Below are positions 8,617 through 17,552 of a stretch of 64,000 nt of DNA, in pieces; position 1 is the first letter of the stretch; every line of letters starts with the position of its first letter. The position numbers and the translations under genes are program-made. Below the pieces are notes generated by a model. The model was not told where the DNA came from and searched no databases. It worked only from the letters and a program-made list of their open reading frames with translations. The DNA is from Defluviicoccus sp. bin129 (lineage in GTDB: Bacteria; Pseudomonadota; Alphaproteobacteria; MPNO01), in assembly GCA_002239065.1 (NCBI GenBank), contig MPNO01000017.1, forward strand, positions 1-64,000, given 5' to 3'.

Positions 8617-10302
8617 ATGCCCGACGCCGTGAACACGATATTCGGCCGCGAGGCCTTTCTCGCCCTGCTGGAGAGCGAGGGGGTGTCGCATCTCTTCGGC
8701 AACCCGGGCACCACCGAACTGCCGATCATGGCCGCGCTGCCCGACCGGCCGGCGATCACCTATGTCATGGCGCTGCAGGAGGCGCTGGTGGTCGCCATGG
8801 CGGACGGCTACGCCCGCGCCTCCGGCAATCTCACCGCCTGCAACGTCCATGTCGCGCCCGGGCTCGGCAACGCCATGGGCTCGCTGTTCAACGCCAACTG
8901 GATGGGCTCGCCGATCGTCGTCACCGCCGGGCAGCAGGAACAGGGGCACGGCCTGACCGAGCCGATGCTGTATGCGCCGCTGGTGCCGCTCGCCCAGCCG
9001 CTGGTGAAATGGGCGGTCGAGGTCAACCGGCTGCAGGACCTGCCCCGCATCGTGCGCCGCGCCGCCAAGGTCGCGATGACGCCGCCGACCGGCCCGGTGT
9101 TCATCTCGCTGCCGGGCGACGTGCTCAACGAACAGGATGCGCTCGAGCTCGGCCAGCCGACGCGGGTCGACACCGCCGGGCGTCCGAGCGACACGGCGCT
9201 CGACCGCCTCGCCGACCGGCTGCTCGCGGCCAGGCGCCCGGTCCTCCTGGCGGGGCACGAGATCGCGACTTCGGATGCGCTGGAAGAGGCGGCGGCGGTC
9301 GCCGAGGCGCTCGGCGCGCCGGTCTATCAGCAGACGGTGTGCGACGGCGCCCACTTCCTCTCCGAACACCCGGCCTTCATGGGCGGGCTTACCCGCGAAC
9401 AGCGGGACGTGCGCGAGACGCTCGCGCCCTACGACCTGATGTTCTGCATGGGGGCCGACGTGCTGCGCATGTCGGTGTTCAGCGAGACCGACCCGATGCC
9501 GGACGGCATGGCGCTGGTCCAGCTCGGCCTGCGCGACTGGGAGATGGGCAAGAACTACCCGGCGGAGATCGCGCTGCGCGCCGACGTGAAGGAATCGCTC
9601 GGCCTGCTGGCCGGGCTGATCGAGCGCAAGCGCGGCGCCGCCGGGGCGGAGAGGGCGGCGGCTTCGCTCGCGGCGCTGGCGGGTTCGAACTGGTCGGCGA
9701 AACGCGCGGCCCTGCGCGAGTCCGTGCTGGCCCGCGACGGCGCGGCGCCGATCGCCCCGGAGCTCGCGATGCTGCGCATCGTCGACGGCCTGCCCGACAA
9801 CGCGGTCATCGTCGAGGAAGGGATCCTGAGCGGGCGCTCCCTGCCCGCGTTCTACCCCTTCCGCGATACCGGGGCGTGGTTCGGCCTCGGCAGCGGCGGA
9901 ATCGGCTTCGCCATGGCCGGCGCGGTGGGGATCCAGCTCGCCCTGCCCGACCGGCCGGTGGTCGCGGTGATCGGCGACGGCAGCGCGATGTACTCGATCC
10001 AGGCGCTGTGGACCGCGGCCAACGCCAACTGCCCGATCACCTATGTCATCGCCAACAATGGCGGGTACCGGATCATCAAGGAGCGGCTGAAGGCGTTCCA
10101 CGGCGTCGAGGCGTATACCGGCATGGAGTTCAAGGACCCGCCGATCGATTTTGTCGGGCTCGCCCGCTCGATGGGGGTGGCGGCCGAGCGGATAACCGAT
10201 CCCGACGACATCGCGCCCGCCATCGCCGAGTCGACCCGGCGCGACGGGCCCACGCTGCTCGACATCGTGGTCGATGACGGGTTCGGCAACCAGGCGCGCT
10301 GA
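8617..10302 (+). CDS. Benzoylformate-decarboxylase-like TPP enzyme
   Basis: A 561-residue thiamine-diphosphate enzyme of the acetolactate synthase/benzoylformate decarboxylase superfamily, which acts on 2-oxo acids. The Pyr domain has NPGTTELPIM and the cofactor-activating Glu55 in MALQEALVVAMADGYA. His78 in NVHVAPG and the adjacent GLGNAMGSL and VTAGQQ are closer to benzoylformate decarboxylase than to acetolactate synthase. The PP domain has GDGSAMYSIQALWTAA and NNGGY, which bind Mg2+ and diphosphate. It opens an operon with a Rieske oxygenase and an SDR, suggesting decarboxylation of an aryl or branched 2-oxo acid. No regulatory (small) subunit gene is nearby, which argues against acetolactate synthase. 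Confidence 0.82.
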   Translation: MPDAVNTIFGREAFLALLESEGVSHLFGNPGTTELPIMAALPDRPAITYVMALQEALVVAMADGYARASGNLTACNVHVAPGLGNAMGSLFNANWMGSPIVVTAGQQEQGHGLTEPMLYAPLVPLAQPLVKWAVEVNRLQDLPRIVRRAAKVAMTPPTGPVFISLPGDVLNEQDALELGQPTRVDTAGRPSDTALDRLADRLLAARRPVLLAGHEIATSDALEEAAAVAEALGAPVYQQTVCDGAHFLSEHPAFMGGLTREQRDVRETLAPYDLMFCMGADVLRMSVFSETDPMPDGMALVQLGLRDWEMGKNYPAEIALRADVKESLGLLAGLIERKRGAAGAERAAASLAALAGSNWSAKRAALRESVLARDGAAPIAPELAMLRIVDGLPDNAVIVEEGILSGRSLPAFYPFRDTGAWFGLGSGGIGFAMAGAVGIQLALPDRPVVAVIGDGSAMYSIQALWTAANANCPITYVIANNGGYRIIKERLKAFHGVEAYTGMEFKDPPIDFVGLARSMGVAAERITDPDDIAPAIAESTRRDGPTLLDIVVDDGFGNQAR

Positions 10303-10384
10303 GCGTCTTGCGCCCGGATTCCATGGGCGGCATCATCTTGCGGACGGAGAGGGGCGCGCCTCGGGAATTTTCCGGGACTTCCGC

Positions 10385-11560
10385 GTGAGCACCGAGCGAC
10401 CAGCCGACACCGACGTCTATGCCGGCACGGGGCTGCCCGAGCTGGGCTTGCGCAATTACTGGTACCCCGTGCTCGCTTCATGGCGGCTGCGCCGGCGGCC
10501 GAGACCGGTCCGGCTGCTCGGCGAGGACGTGGTGCTGTTTCGCGACGGGGCCGCGATCCACGCCCTGAAGGACCAGTGCGCGCATCGCGGCGCGCGGCTG
10601 TCTCGGGGACGATGCCTCTACCCCGGCAGCGGCACGCTGACCTGCCCCTATCACGGCTGGACCTATGCCGGCGACACCGGGAAATGCGTCGCCAGGATCA
10701 TGGAGGGCCCCGATACCCCGATCCCCGAAGAGGCGCGGGTGAGGAGCTATCCGGTGCGCGAGCATCGCGGGGTGATCTGGCTGTTCGTCGGCGACATGGA
10801 GGCCGTGCCGCTCGACGAAGACCTGCCCGAATGCCTGGCGAACACCGCCGAGTGGCACACGATTTCGACCTGGCGGAGCTATCGCTGCAACTGGCGCGTG
10901 CTGAACGACAATCTGTGCTACGACCTGCACGCCCCCTTCGTGCACAGGAACTCGCCCGAGCTGGTCTTCCAGCCGGTGTTTCCCTTCGCCAGCCGGATCG
11001 CCGCGACCGGGCTCGAGGATGGGAAGGGGCTCGGCTATACCGCCCGCGACGGCATCACCGGGGCCCGGTTCCCGGGCCTCGGTCCGTTTCCGCCGCCCCG
11101 GGAGGCGTTGTGGCGCCGGCTGAAGCCGCGCGGCCGGGGCGAGGAGATGGACCCGGAGACGGCCGAGGCGACGAAGCGCTACGGCATCCGGTACCGGCAC
11201 ATGTCGCGCCTGCCCGCGGTGACGCTGGTGGGCCGGCCCGCCGGAGACTACTTCATGTGCCGCTGGGTGACGCCGGTCGATGCGGAGACGACGCTGTTCT
11301 ACTCGTTGAACGCGTTCCGCCGGCGCCACGCGCTCGGCACCATGCTCGACCGGATCGGCTGGGCGCTCTGGCAGTCCTGGGCGCATGACTGGCTGTTCTC
11401 GGACCAGGACAAGCGCATCGTCGAGGGCGTGCGCTCGGACGCCGAGCAGCTTTCGCTCAGCGATGCCGGCGTCGTCGCCTGGCGCAAATTCATGGTCGAG
11501 AACGCCCGCCGCCCGCCCGCCGCCGCGACCGGCGTCGGGCTGGAAACCGCCGCGGAATAG
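10385..11560 (+). CDS. Rieske non-heme iron oxygenase, alpha-type subunit (1)
   Basis: A 391-residue oxygenase component of a Rieske ring-hydroxylating or demethylating system. The [2Fe-2S] ligands are C65-x-H67 in CAHRGA and C87-x-x-H90 in CPYHGW. The mononuclear iron site is in LNDNLCYDLHAPFVH, matching the family bridging Asp and two His. GTG 10385 is preferred; an upstream TTG frame back to 10274 would overlap the TPP gene and adds no domain. It sits between the TPP enzyme and an SDR. No ferredoxin or reductase gene lies nearby, so electrons must come from elsewhere. Substrate unknown. Confidence 0.88.
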   Translation: MSTERPADTDVYAGTGLPELGLRNYWYPVLASWRLRRRPRPVRLLGEDVVLFRDGAAIHALKDQCAHRGARLSRGRCLYPGSGTLTCPYHGWTYAGDTGKCVARIMEGPDTPIPEEARVRSYPVREHRGVIWLFVGDMEAVPLDEDLPECLANTAEWHTISTWRSYRCNWRVLNDNLCYDLHAPFVHRNSPELVFQPVFPFASRIAATGLEDGKGLGYTARDGITGARFPGLGPFPPPREALWRRLKPRGRGEEMDPETAEATKRYGIRYRHMSRLPAVTLVGRPAGDYFMCRWVTPVDAETTLFYSLNAFRRRHALGTMLDRIGWALWQSWAHDWLFSDQDKRIVEGVRSDAEQLSLSDAGVVAWRKFMVENARRPPAAATGVGLETAAE

Positions 11561-11567
11561 ACCGGAC

Positions 11568-12347
11568 ATGGATCTTGGAATCGAAGGCAGGGTCGCGCTG
11601 CTGACCGGCGCGAGCCGGGGCATCGGACAGGCCTGCGCCGCGGCGCTGGCGGCGGAGGGCGTGCGGGTCGCCATCTGCGCGCGCGGTCAGGCGGCGATCG
11701 AGGCGGCGGCGCGCGACATCGCGGCGCGGACCGGCGGCGAGGTGGCGCCGTTCGTCGCCGACATGTCGCGCGCCGGGGATGTCGACCGCCTGTTGTCCGA
11801 GGTCGCGGCGGCGATGGGAGATGTCGACATCCTGCTCGCCAACAACAGCGGGCCGCCGCGCGGCGGCTTCGACGCCCTGGACGACGCGCAATGGCAGGAC
11901 GGCTTCGAGGTCACGATGATGTCGACGGTGCGCCTGGTCCGGGGCGTGCTGCCCGGCATGCGGGAGCGGAGATGGGGCCGGGTGCTGACGATCGTCTCGT
12001 CGTCGGTACGCCAGCCGGTCGACCGGCTCGAGCTCTCCAACGCGCTCAGGCCCGGCATCGTCGGCCTGTTCAAGTCGCTCGCCGTGACCATGGGCAAGGA
12101 CAACGTGCTGTTCAACTGCGTGGCGCCCGGCCGTATCATGACCGAGCGCTTCCTGTCCGGCGCGAAGAACGCCGGCATGACCGAAGAGGCCTATGCCGAG
12201 AAGCACCGGGCGACGGTCCCGCTCGGGCGGATCGGCAGGCCGGACGAGATCGCCGACGTCGTGGCCTTCCTGGCCTCGGAGCGCGCGTCCTACATCACCG
12301 GCGCGACGGTCATCGTCGACGGCGGCATGATCCGCTCGCTGCATTGA
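11568..12347 (+). CDS. Divergent SDR without the usual YxxxK
   Basis: A 259-residue short-chain dehydrogenase/reductase fold. The cofactor motif TGASRGIG is at residues 14-21, followed by NNSGPP in place of NNAG and an SSS at the usual serine position. Where other family members have YxxxK, this protein has LSNALRPGIVGLFKSLA, so Tyr and Lys are replaced. A whole subgroup of SDR-like proteins shows this change, so it is likely natural rather than damage. C-terminal ITGATVIVDGG is normal. It begins 7 bases after the Rieske gene and should act on its product, but the chemistry is uncertain. Confidence 0.85.
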   Translation: MDLGIEGRVALLTGASRGIGQACAAALAAEGVRVAICARGQAAIEAAARDIAARTGGEVAPFVADMSRAGDVDRLLSEVAAAMGDVDILLANNSGPPRGGFDALDDAQWQDGFEVTMMSTVRLVRGVLPGMRERRWGRVLTIVSSSVRQPVDRLELSNALRPGIVGLFKSLAVTMGKDNVLFNCVAPGRIMTERFLSGAKNAGMTEEAYAEKHRATVPLGRIGRPDEIADVVAFLASERASYITGATVIVDGGMIRSLH

Positions 12348-12353
12348 GCCCGT

Positions 12354-12755
12354 TCAGTCGAGGACGGCGGTAGCCTCGATCTCCACCAGCCAGTCCTCGC
12401 TCGCCAGGCCCGAGATGACCACCAGGGTGTTGGCCGGGATGTTGGTCATCAGCCCCTCGTCCATGACCGCCTTGCGCCCGGCGCGGACGCCGCCCAGATT
12501 CTCCCTGCCCACCACGTAGGTCGTGGTCCTGACGATGTTGTCGAGCGTGCCGCCCAGCTCGCGGAGCGTCGCGTCGATATTGTAGAGCGCCTGCTTCGTC
12601 TGCGCGCCGGCGTCCTCGGGATCGACGGTCTTGCCGTCGCCGTCGATCCCCACCTGACCGGCGAGGTAGAGGGTCTTGTCGGCCTGCACGACCCAGGAGA
12701 AGTTGCCCGGCGGGGCGACGACGCTCTCGGGGTTGATGTAGCTGCGCTTGGGCAT
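12354..12755 (-). CDS. RidA/YjgF-family protein
   Basis: A 133-residue member of the RidA (YER057c/UK114) family of trimeric enamine/imine deaminases or related hydrolases. Visible family features are LYLAGQVGID near residue 30 and NIDATLRELGG in the middle. Near the end, IPANTLVVISGLASEDWLVEIEA covers the region that normally has a conserved Arg. That Arg is not evident here, so the protein may be a RutC-like or other subtype rather than classical RidA. It is transcribed on the minus strand, divergent from the second Rieske gene, and the intervening 104 bases should hold both promoters. Confidence 0.85.
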   Translation of the reverse strand: MPKRSYINPESVVAPPGNFSWVVQADKTLYLAGQVGIDGDGKTVDPEDAGAQTKQALYNIDATLRELGGTLDNIVRTTTYVVGRENLGGVRAGRKAVMDEGLMTNIPANTLVVISGLASEDWLVEIEATAVLD

Positions 12756-12859
12756 TCGAGTCTCCCGGTAATATGATTTGCGCGCAGGATAGCACCGCGG
12801 CCGGAGCGGCGAACCCGGCCGGCCAGCGTTGGCGGCGACGGCCTCCGGGAGAGCAGCAG

Positions 12860-14128
12860 ATGGCGAAACGCGCGACCTTTCTCAGAGGCGAGTACGCGGG
12901 ATATCGCGCCGCGCTCGACAAGCTCGCCGCGGACGAGGCGTTGACCCGGGTCGGGCCGGGCACGCCGGGCGGCGAATATCTCCGCCGGTTCTGGCATCCC
13001 GTCGCGTTCGCCGCCGAGCTGGAAGACGTGCCGCGGCGGGTCCGCGTGCTGGGCGAGGACCTCGCGCTGTTCAGGGACAAATCGGGCCGCATCGGGCTGC
13101 TGGCGCTGCATTGCTCGCACCGGGGCACGTCGCTCGAATTCGGCATCGTCCGGGAACGCGGCATCATGTGCTGCTACCACGGCTGGGTGTTCGACGTGAA
13201 CGGCCGGATCCTGGAGACACCGGGCGAGCCCGCCGACAGCACGCTCAAGGACCGGCTGTGGCACGGCGCCTACCCGGTCCACGAGTTCAGGGGGCTGATC
13301 TTCGCCTATATGGGTCCGGCGGAGGCCCGCCCGCCCTTCCCGGTCTACGACTCCTTCGAGCTCGACAACTACCGGCTCGAGCCGTGGGGCGGCAACGTGC
13401 TGCCGTGCAACTGGATCCAGGTGAAGGAAAACGCCATGGACCCGGTGCACACCTCGTTCCTCCACAGCATCAACTTCACCGGCTCCTTCGGCGTCATCCC
13501 CGAGCTCGACTTCCGCGAGAACCCGCTCGGCATGATGTATGTCGGGGTACGCCGGATCGGGGACAATGTCTGGGTGCGCTCGACCGAGATGATCATGCCC
13601 AACCTGCACCAGCTCGCGCCGACCTTCGAGAGCGGCGAGACCCCCAAGACCTTCTCGCGCCCGATGCAGTCGATCTGGGCGGTGCCGCTCGACGACACCC
13701 ATACCATGAATATCGGCTTCAACCATTACGACGAGATCGATCCGCCCGACATGGAGAGGTACTACATGGGCACCGATTTCGGCCAGATGCCGGACCGTCC
13801 CTATGCCGAGCGCCAGCGCCTGCCGGGCGACTACGACGCCCAGGTCAGCATCGGCGCGACCGCGATCCACGCCCGCGAGCATCTCGGCGCCACCGACCGC
13901 GGCGTAAGCCTGTTCCGCGGCCTCGTGCGCCGGGGCATCCGCGATGTGGCCGAGGGCAGGGATCCCGTGCCCCCGGCGCAGCGCGCCGAAGGCCCGATCC
14001 GCACCTTCGCGCACGACACCATCGTCACCGCGCCGAAGGAGGACGACCCGGACGCCGAGCTTGCCCGGCTGCGCCGGATCGGGAGCGAGGTGACGGACGA
14101 TGTGATCGCGGGCAGGTACCCCCGCTGA
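12860..14128 (+). CDS. Rieske non-heme iron oxygenase, alpha-type subunit (2)
   Basis: A 422-residue oxygenase of the phthalate-dioxygenase/demethylase style. Rieske ligands are C85-x-H87 in CSHRGT and C104-x-x-H107 in CCYHGW. The catalytic iron motif is ENAMDPVHTSFLH. ATG 12860 follows a GGGAGAGCAGC ribosome-binding site. It heads a three-gene plus-strand run with an isochorismatase-like hydrolase and a DUF1989 protein. It is not closely similar to the first Rieske protein by eye, so the two probably act on different intermediates. No reductase component is present. Confidence 0.88.
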   Translation: MAKRATFLRGEYAGYRAALDKLAADEALTRVGPGTPGGEYLRRFWHPVAFAAELEDVPRRVRVLGEDLALFRDKSGRIGLLALHCSHRGTSLEFGIVRERGIMCCYHGWVFDVNGRILETPGEPADSTLKDRLWHGAYPVHEFRGLIFAYMGPAEARPPFPVYDSFELDNYRLEPWGGNVLPCNWIQVKENAMDPVHTSFLHSINFTGSFGVIPELDFRENPLGMMYVGVRRIGDNVWVRSTEMIMPNLHQLAPTFESGETPKTFSRPMQSIWAVPLDDTHTMNIGFNHYDEIDPPDMERYYMGTDFGQMPDRPYAERQRLPGDYDAQVSIGATAIHAREHLGATDRGVSLFRGLVRRGIRDVAEGRDPVPPAQRAEGPIRTFAHDTIVTAPKEDDPDAELARLRRIGSEVTDDVIAGRYPR

Positions 14129-14154
14129 CCGTTGCGACCGCGAGGTAGGCGGCC

Positions 14155-14799
14155 ATGCCGCAGGAGCTGTTGACCGGATTGTCCGAGGTGGTCGAGCCCG
14201 CCCACACGGCGCTGCTGGTGATCGACATGCAGAACGATTTCTGCGCCCCCGGCGGACACACCGAGGTCAATCTCGGCAAGGACGCCGCCGACTGCCGGGC
14301 GGTGGTCGCGCCGATCGAACGGCTGGCCGTCGCCGCCCGTCGCGCCGGCGCCCCGGTGGTCTGGATCAAGGCGGATTACGACCGTGCCTATTTGTCGCCG
14401 CCGATCCATGCCCGGCAGGTCGCGCGCGGCATCGCCGAGGCGTATTGCGTCTCCGGCACATGGGGCGCGGCGTTCTACCGGGTGAGCCCGGAGGAGGGCG
14501 ACCTGGTCATCGAAAAGCACCGCCACAGCGCTTTCATCGGCACCCCGCTCGACCGGGTCCTGCGCGACCGCGGCATCCGCACGGTGGTGGTCGCGGGGGT
14601 GCAGACCCATGTCTGCGTCGAGTCGTCGCTTCGCGACGCGTCGGCGCGCGGCTACTACGTCGTCGTTCCCGGCGACTGCGTCGGCTCGTTCGACCGGGAT
14701 CTGCACGACAAGACGCTGCGCTGCGTCGCGATGCATTTCGGCGAGGTGGTGGAGTCCGCCGCGCTGCTGGCAAGCTGGCGGCGCGACCCCGCGGGATGA
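14155..14799 (+). CDS. Isochorismatase-family cysteine hydrolase
   Basis: A 214-residue alpha/beta hydrolase of the isochorismatase superfamily, which includes ureidoacrylate, biuret, triuret and N-carbamoylsarcosine amidohydrolases and nicotinamidase. The catalytic triad is clear: D24 in VIDMQNDF, K121 in IEKHRHSAF and C154 in QTHVCVESSLRDA. The sequence around the Cys resembles RutB/BiuH-like amidases more than true isochorismatase. It lies 26 bases after the Rieske gene and just before a DUF1989 gene, which points to cleavage of a C-N bond in a nitrogen-rich intermediate. The exact substrate is inference. Confidence 0.88.
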   Translation: MPQELLTGLSEVVEPAHTALLVIDMQNDFCAPGGHTEVNLGKDAADCRAVVAPIERLAVAARRAGAPVVWIKADYDRAYLSPPIHARQVARGIAEAYCVSGTWGAAFYRVSPEEGDLVIEKHRHSAFIGTPLDRVLRDRGIRTVVVAGVQTHVCVESSLRDASARGYYVVVPGDCVGSFDRDLHDKTLRCVAMHFGEVVESAALLASWRRDPAG

Positions 14800-14824
14800 C
14801 GCGGGCCAACCGAGGGAGCGATTC

Positions 14825-15688
14825 ATGGCGATACCAGCGCAATACCCGGAACCCGAGGACGCCGCCGCGCGGCGCGCGGTCGAGCCGGTCACGGTCTACA
14901 CCGTCGACCGCCTGCCGCCCTACGACCGGGCGTTCTACGAGTCCGTGCGCGAGGGCATGACCAGGGTCGGCGAAATCGTCGTGCCGCCGCGCGACGCGCG
15001 CGCCTTCGACGTCCCGGCCGGCCATCTGTTCCGCATCGTCGTCACCGGGGGCTCGCAGGTCGGCGACCTCAACCTGTGGAACGCGGCCGATCTCTCGGAA
15101 TGCTTCTACTCGGGCAAGACGCGCGCGCTGCACGCCACCCATGTCGGCACCGGCGACCGCCTGTGGAGCTGCATGCCATGGCTGCGCCCGATGGCCACCA
15201 TCACCCACGACACGCTCGACTGGTACGGCTTCGACGAATTCGGGGCGGGCGTCCACGACGTGATCGGCACGCGCTGCGATCCCTACACCAACCACCTGCT
15301 GTCCGGCGCGGACTACCACCATTGCTGCCACTCCAGCCTGACCCGCGCGCTCGCCGCGGCGCGGGGCCTGAAGCTGGCCGAGGCCGAGAGGCATGTGCAC
15401 GACGTGGTCAACGTCTTCATGTGCACCGGCTACACGCGCGACACCAACCAGTACTTCATGAAGGCGAGCCCGGCGCGGGAAGGCGACTTCCTCGAGCTGT
15501 TCGCCGAGATCGATTTGCTGGCCGGGCTCTCCACCTGCCCCGGCGGCGATTGCGGCGCCGGGCATTCGAGCGACTCGGCGGCCTGTTATCCGCTGCGGGT
15601 GGACATCTTCCGGCCGCTCGAGGCGAACCTGGCGGGCTGGCGACCGGCGCCGCCCAGCGGCTATGGCGGCGGCCACGGCGCGGGCTGA
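14825..15688 (+). CDS. DUF1989 (urea-carboxylase-associated) protein
   Basis: A 287-residue member of DUF1989. Some members are carboxyguanidine deiminase subunits (CgdA/CgdB) in guanidine breakdown; others have unknown roles. Visible family features are the FDVPAGHLFRI region, LNLWNAADLSECF, RTRALHATHVGTGDRL-like text at about residues 100-112, and the DVVNVFMCTG and STCPGGDCG segments with conserved Cys residues. The family normally works as a pair, but only one copy is present here. It follows the hydrolase by 25 bases. ATG 14825 has a GGGAGCGATTC upstream. Confidence 0.85.
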   Translation: MAIPAQYPEPEDAAARRAVEPVTVYTVDRLPPYDRAFYESVREGMTRVGEIVVPPRDARAFDVPAGHLFRIVVTGGSQVGDLNLWNAADLSECFYSGKTRALHATHVGTGDRLWSCMPWLRPMATITHDTLDWYGFDEFGAGVHDVIGTRCDPYTNHLLSGADYHHCCHSSLTRALAAARGLKLAEAERHVHDVVNVFMCTGYTRDTNQYFMKASPAREGDFLELFAEIDLLAGLSTCPGGDCGAGHSSDSAACYPLRVDIFRPLEANLAGWRPAPPSGYGGGHGAG

Positions 15689-15689
15689 C

Positions 15690-16991
15690 CTACCGCAGGT
15701 TGGGCATCAGGTCCGGCAACAGGAGCGCGATGCCGGGGAAGGCGACGATCAGCGCGAGGCCGATCAGCGTGGCCGCGAGGAAGGGCCACACGCCGTTGAA
15801 GATGGTCCAGATCTCGACGTCCTCAAGCACCGTCTTGACCATGAAGACGTTCATCCCGATCGGCGGCGTGATCAGCCCGATCTCGACGACGATGATGATC
15901 ACGATGCCGAACCAGATCGGGTCCACGCCCAGCGAATCGACGATCGGGAAGAACACGGGGACCGTCAGCAGCAGCATGGCGAGGCTGTCGAAGACGCAGC
16001 CCAGCACGACGTAGATCGCGCAGATGATGAGAATTACGCCGATCACCGGCACGTCGAAGGCCTGGATCAGCGCGACCATGGCGTCGGGCAGCCCGGCGAG
16101 GTTGATGAAGTTGGAGAACACCAGCGCGCCGAACCCGACCATGAAGATCATCGCCGTGGTCCGCCCGGCATCGATCAGGGCGTCGATCATCGAGGACAGC
16201 GCGAGCCGCCGCCGCCCCATGGCGAAGAGCATGGCTCCGGCGGCGCCGATCGCGGCGGCCTCGGTCGGGGTGAACACGCCGAGATAGATGCCGCCCAGCA
16301 CCAGCACGAAGAGCACCACGACGCCCCACACCTTGCCGAGGGCGCGCCAGCGCGCCGGCCAGTCGAACCGCTCCCCGGGAGGCCCCATCTCCGGCCTCAG
16401 CGCGGTCAGCAGGGCGATCGCGCCGAAATAGAGGACCACCAGGAGAAGCCCCGGGATCACGCCGGCGACGAACAGCTTGCCGATGTCGGATTCGGTCAGG
16501 ATGCCGTAGATCACCATCGGCACGCTCGGCGGGATCAGAATGCCCAGCGTCCCGCCGGCCGCGATGGTCCCGGCCGCGAGGCTGTCGGCGTATTTGAACC
16601 GCCGCATCGGCGCCATGGCGACCTTGCTCATGGTCGCCGCCGTCGCCAGCGACGAGCCCGAGACCGCCGCGAAGCCGGCGCAGGCGCCGACGGTCGCCAT
16701 GGCCAACCCGCCGCGGCGGTGCCCGAGCCACGCATTGGTCGCGTCGTAGAGCTCTTCGGACAGCCGGGCGCGATGGATGAACGTCCCCATCAGGACGAAC
16801 AAAGGCAGGACCGTGAAGCCGTAGGTGGTCGAGAGGTCGAGCACCTGCTGGCCGGCCATCGACAGCGCCGCCGTCATGTTGCGCACGAAGAAGAACCCGG
16901 CGATGCCCACCAGCAGCATCGAGACCCCGAGCGGGATGCCGATAAAGGCGAGGCCCAGAATGGCGCCGAATCCGATGAGCGATTCGACCAT
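15690..16991 (-). CDS. dctM: TRAP transporter large permease (DctM type)
   Basis: A 433-residue membrane protein with about 12 hydrophobic helices, the large subunit of a tripartite ATP-independent periplasmic transporter. Signatures include GFAAVSGSSLATAATM, GTLGILIPPSVPMVIYG and the C-terminal GLITPPIGMNVF. It is driven by ion gradients and takes substrate from the periplasmic binding protein. Its ATG follows the small-permease stop directly. It is the last gene of the dctP-dctQ-dctM operon and meets the DUF1989 gene tail to tail with one base between stops. Confidence 0.93.
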   Translation of the reverse strand: MVESLIGFGAILGLAFIGIPLGVSMLLVGIAGFFFVRNMTAALSMAGQQVLDLSTTYGFTVLPLFVLMGTFIHRARLSEELYDATNAWLGHRRGGLAMATVGACAGFAAVSGSSLATAATMSKVAMAPMRRFKYADSLAAGTIAAGGTLGILIPPSVPMVIYGILTESDIGKLFVAGVIPGLLLVVLYFGAIALLTALRPEMGPPGERFDWPARWRALGKVWGVVVLFVLVLGGIYLGVFTPTEAAAIGAAGAMLFAMGRRRLALSSMIDALIDAGRTTAMIFMVGFGALVFSNFINLAGLPDAMVALIQAFDVPVIGVILIICAIYVVLGCVFDSLAMLLLTVPVFFPIVDSLGVDPIWFGIVIIIVVEIGLITPPIGMNVFMVKTVLEDVEIWTIFNGVWPFLAATLIGLALIVAFPGIALLLPDLMPNLR

Positions 16992-17543
16992 CTATCCCTG
17001 CAATTCGCCGTCGCCGTCGCTCCAGGCGGGGTACGGCTTCCCGGTGACGGCTCGCCACAGCAGCATGACGATGAGCAGGGCGGAGAGCCCCGCCAGGGCC
17101 GACATGAAATAGGCGATCGGAGCGACCGGCCATTCCAGGTAGCCGGTTATCGCCTGGGTCCGGTCGAGCCGGTTCCCCTGGTCCCACATGCGCCAGCAGA
17201 TGACGCCCATGCCGAGCAGGCTGGCACCCTGTATGAGGCCCTGCTGGATGCGGTAGCCGGCGCCCCGGAACAGGAAATCGAACAGGCTCACGGTGATGTG
17301 CCTGCGGTCCCAGGTGACCAAAGGCAGGGCGGAGAACACCACGATGGCGAGGCAGAACTCCATCACCTCGAAGCTGCCGGGGATCGGGCGGTTGAACCCG
17401 AACCGCCCGGTCACGTCGACCACGGTCAGCACCATCATGAAACCGAGCACGACGGCGACCATCCAGCCGAGCAGGCGGCGGAGATGCGCGGCCGTCCGGG
17501 CGCTGTCGGGGACGCCCGGACCGCCCGGTTCGCTGTCGCCCAT
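16992..17543 (-). CDS. dctQ: TRAP transporter small permease (DctQ type)
   Basis: A 183-residue membrane protein with four hydrophobic helices, about residues 25-50, 62-80, 103-120 and 140-165. The family pattern RPIPGSFEVMEFCLAIVVF and a following TWDRRHITVSLF are present. It forms the membrane complex with DctM. The N-terminal 20 residues are soluble and slightly longer than usual; the start at ATG 17543 fits the 9-base gap after dctP. The gene has no gap to dctM, so the two are translated together. Confidence 0.9.
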   Translation of the reverse strand: MGDSEPGGPGVPDSARTAAHLRRLLGWMVAVVLGFMMVLTVVDVTGRFGFNRPIPGSFEVMEFCLAIVVFSALPLVTWDRRHITVSLFDFLFRGAGYRIQQGLIQGASLLGMGVICWRMWDQGNRLDRTQAITGYLEWPVAPIAYFMSALAGLSALLIVMLLWRAVTGKPYPAWSDGDGELQG

Positions 17544-17552
17544 CGAACCGCG

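Noticed and set aside
8617-10302. Acetolactate synthase (ilvB) identity for the TPP enzyme
   Set aside because: The His78 region and the absence of a small-subunit gene fit the benzoylformate decarboxylase branch better.
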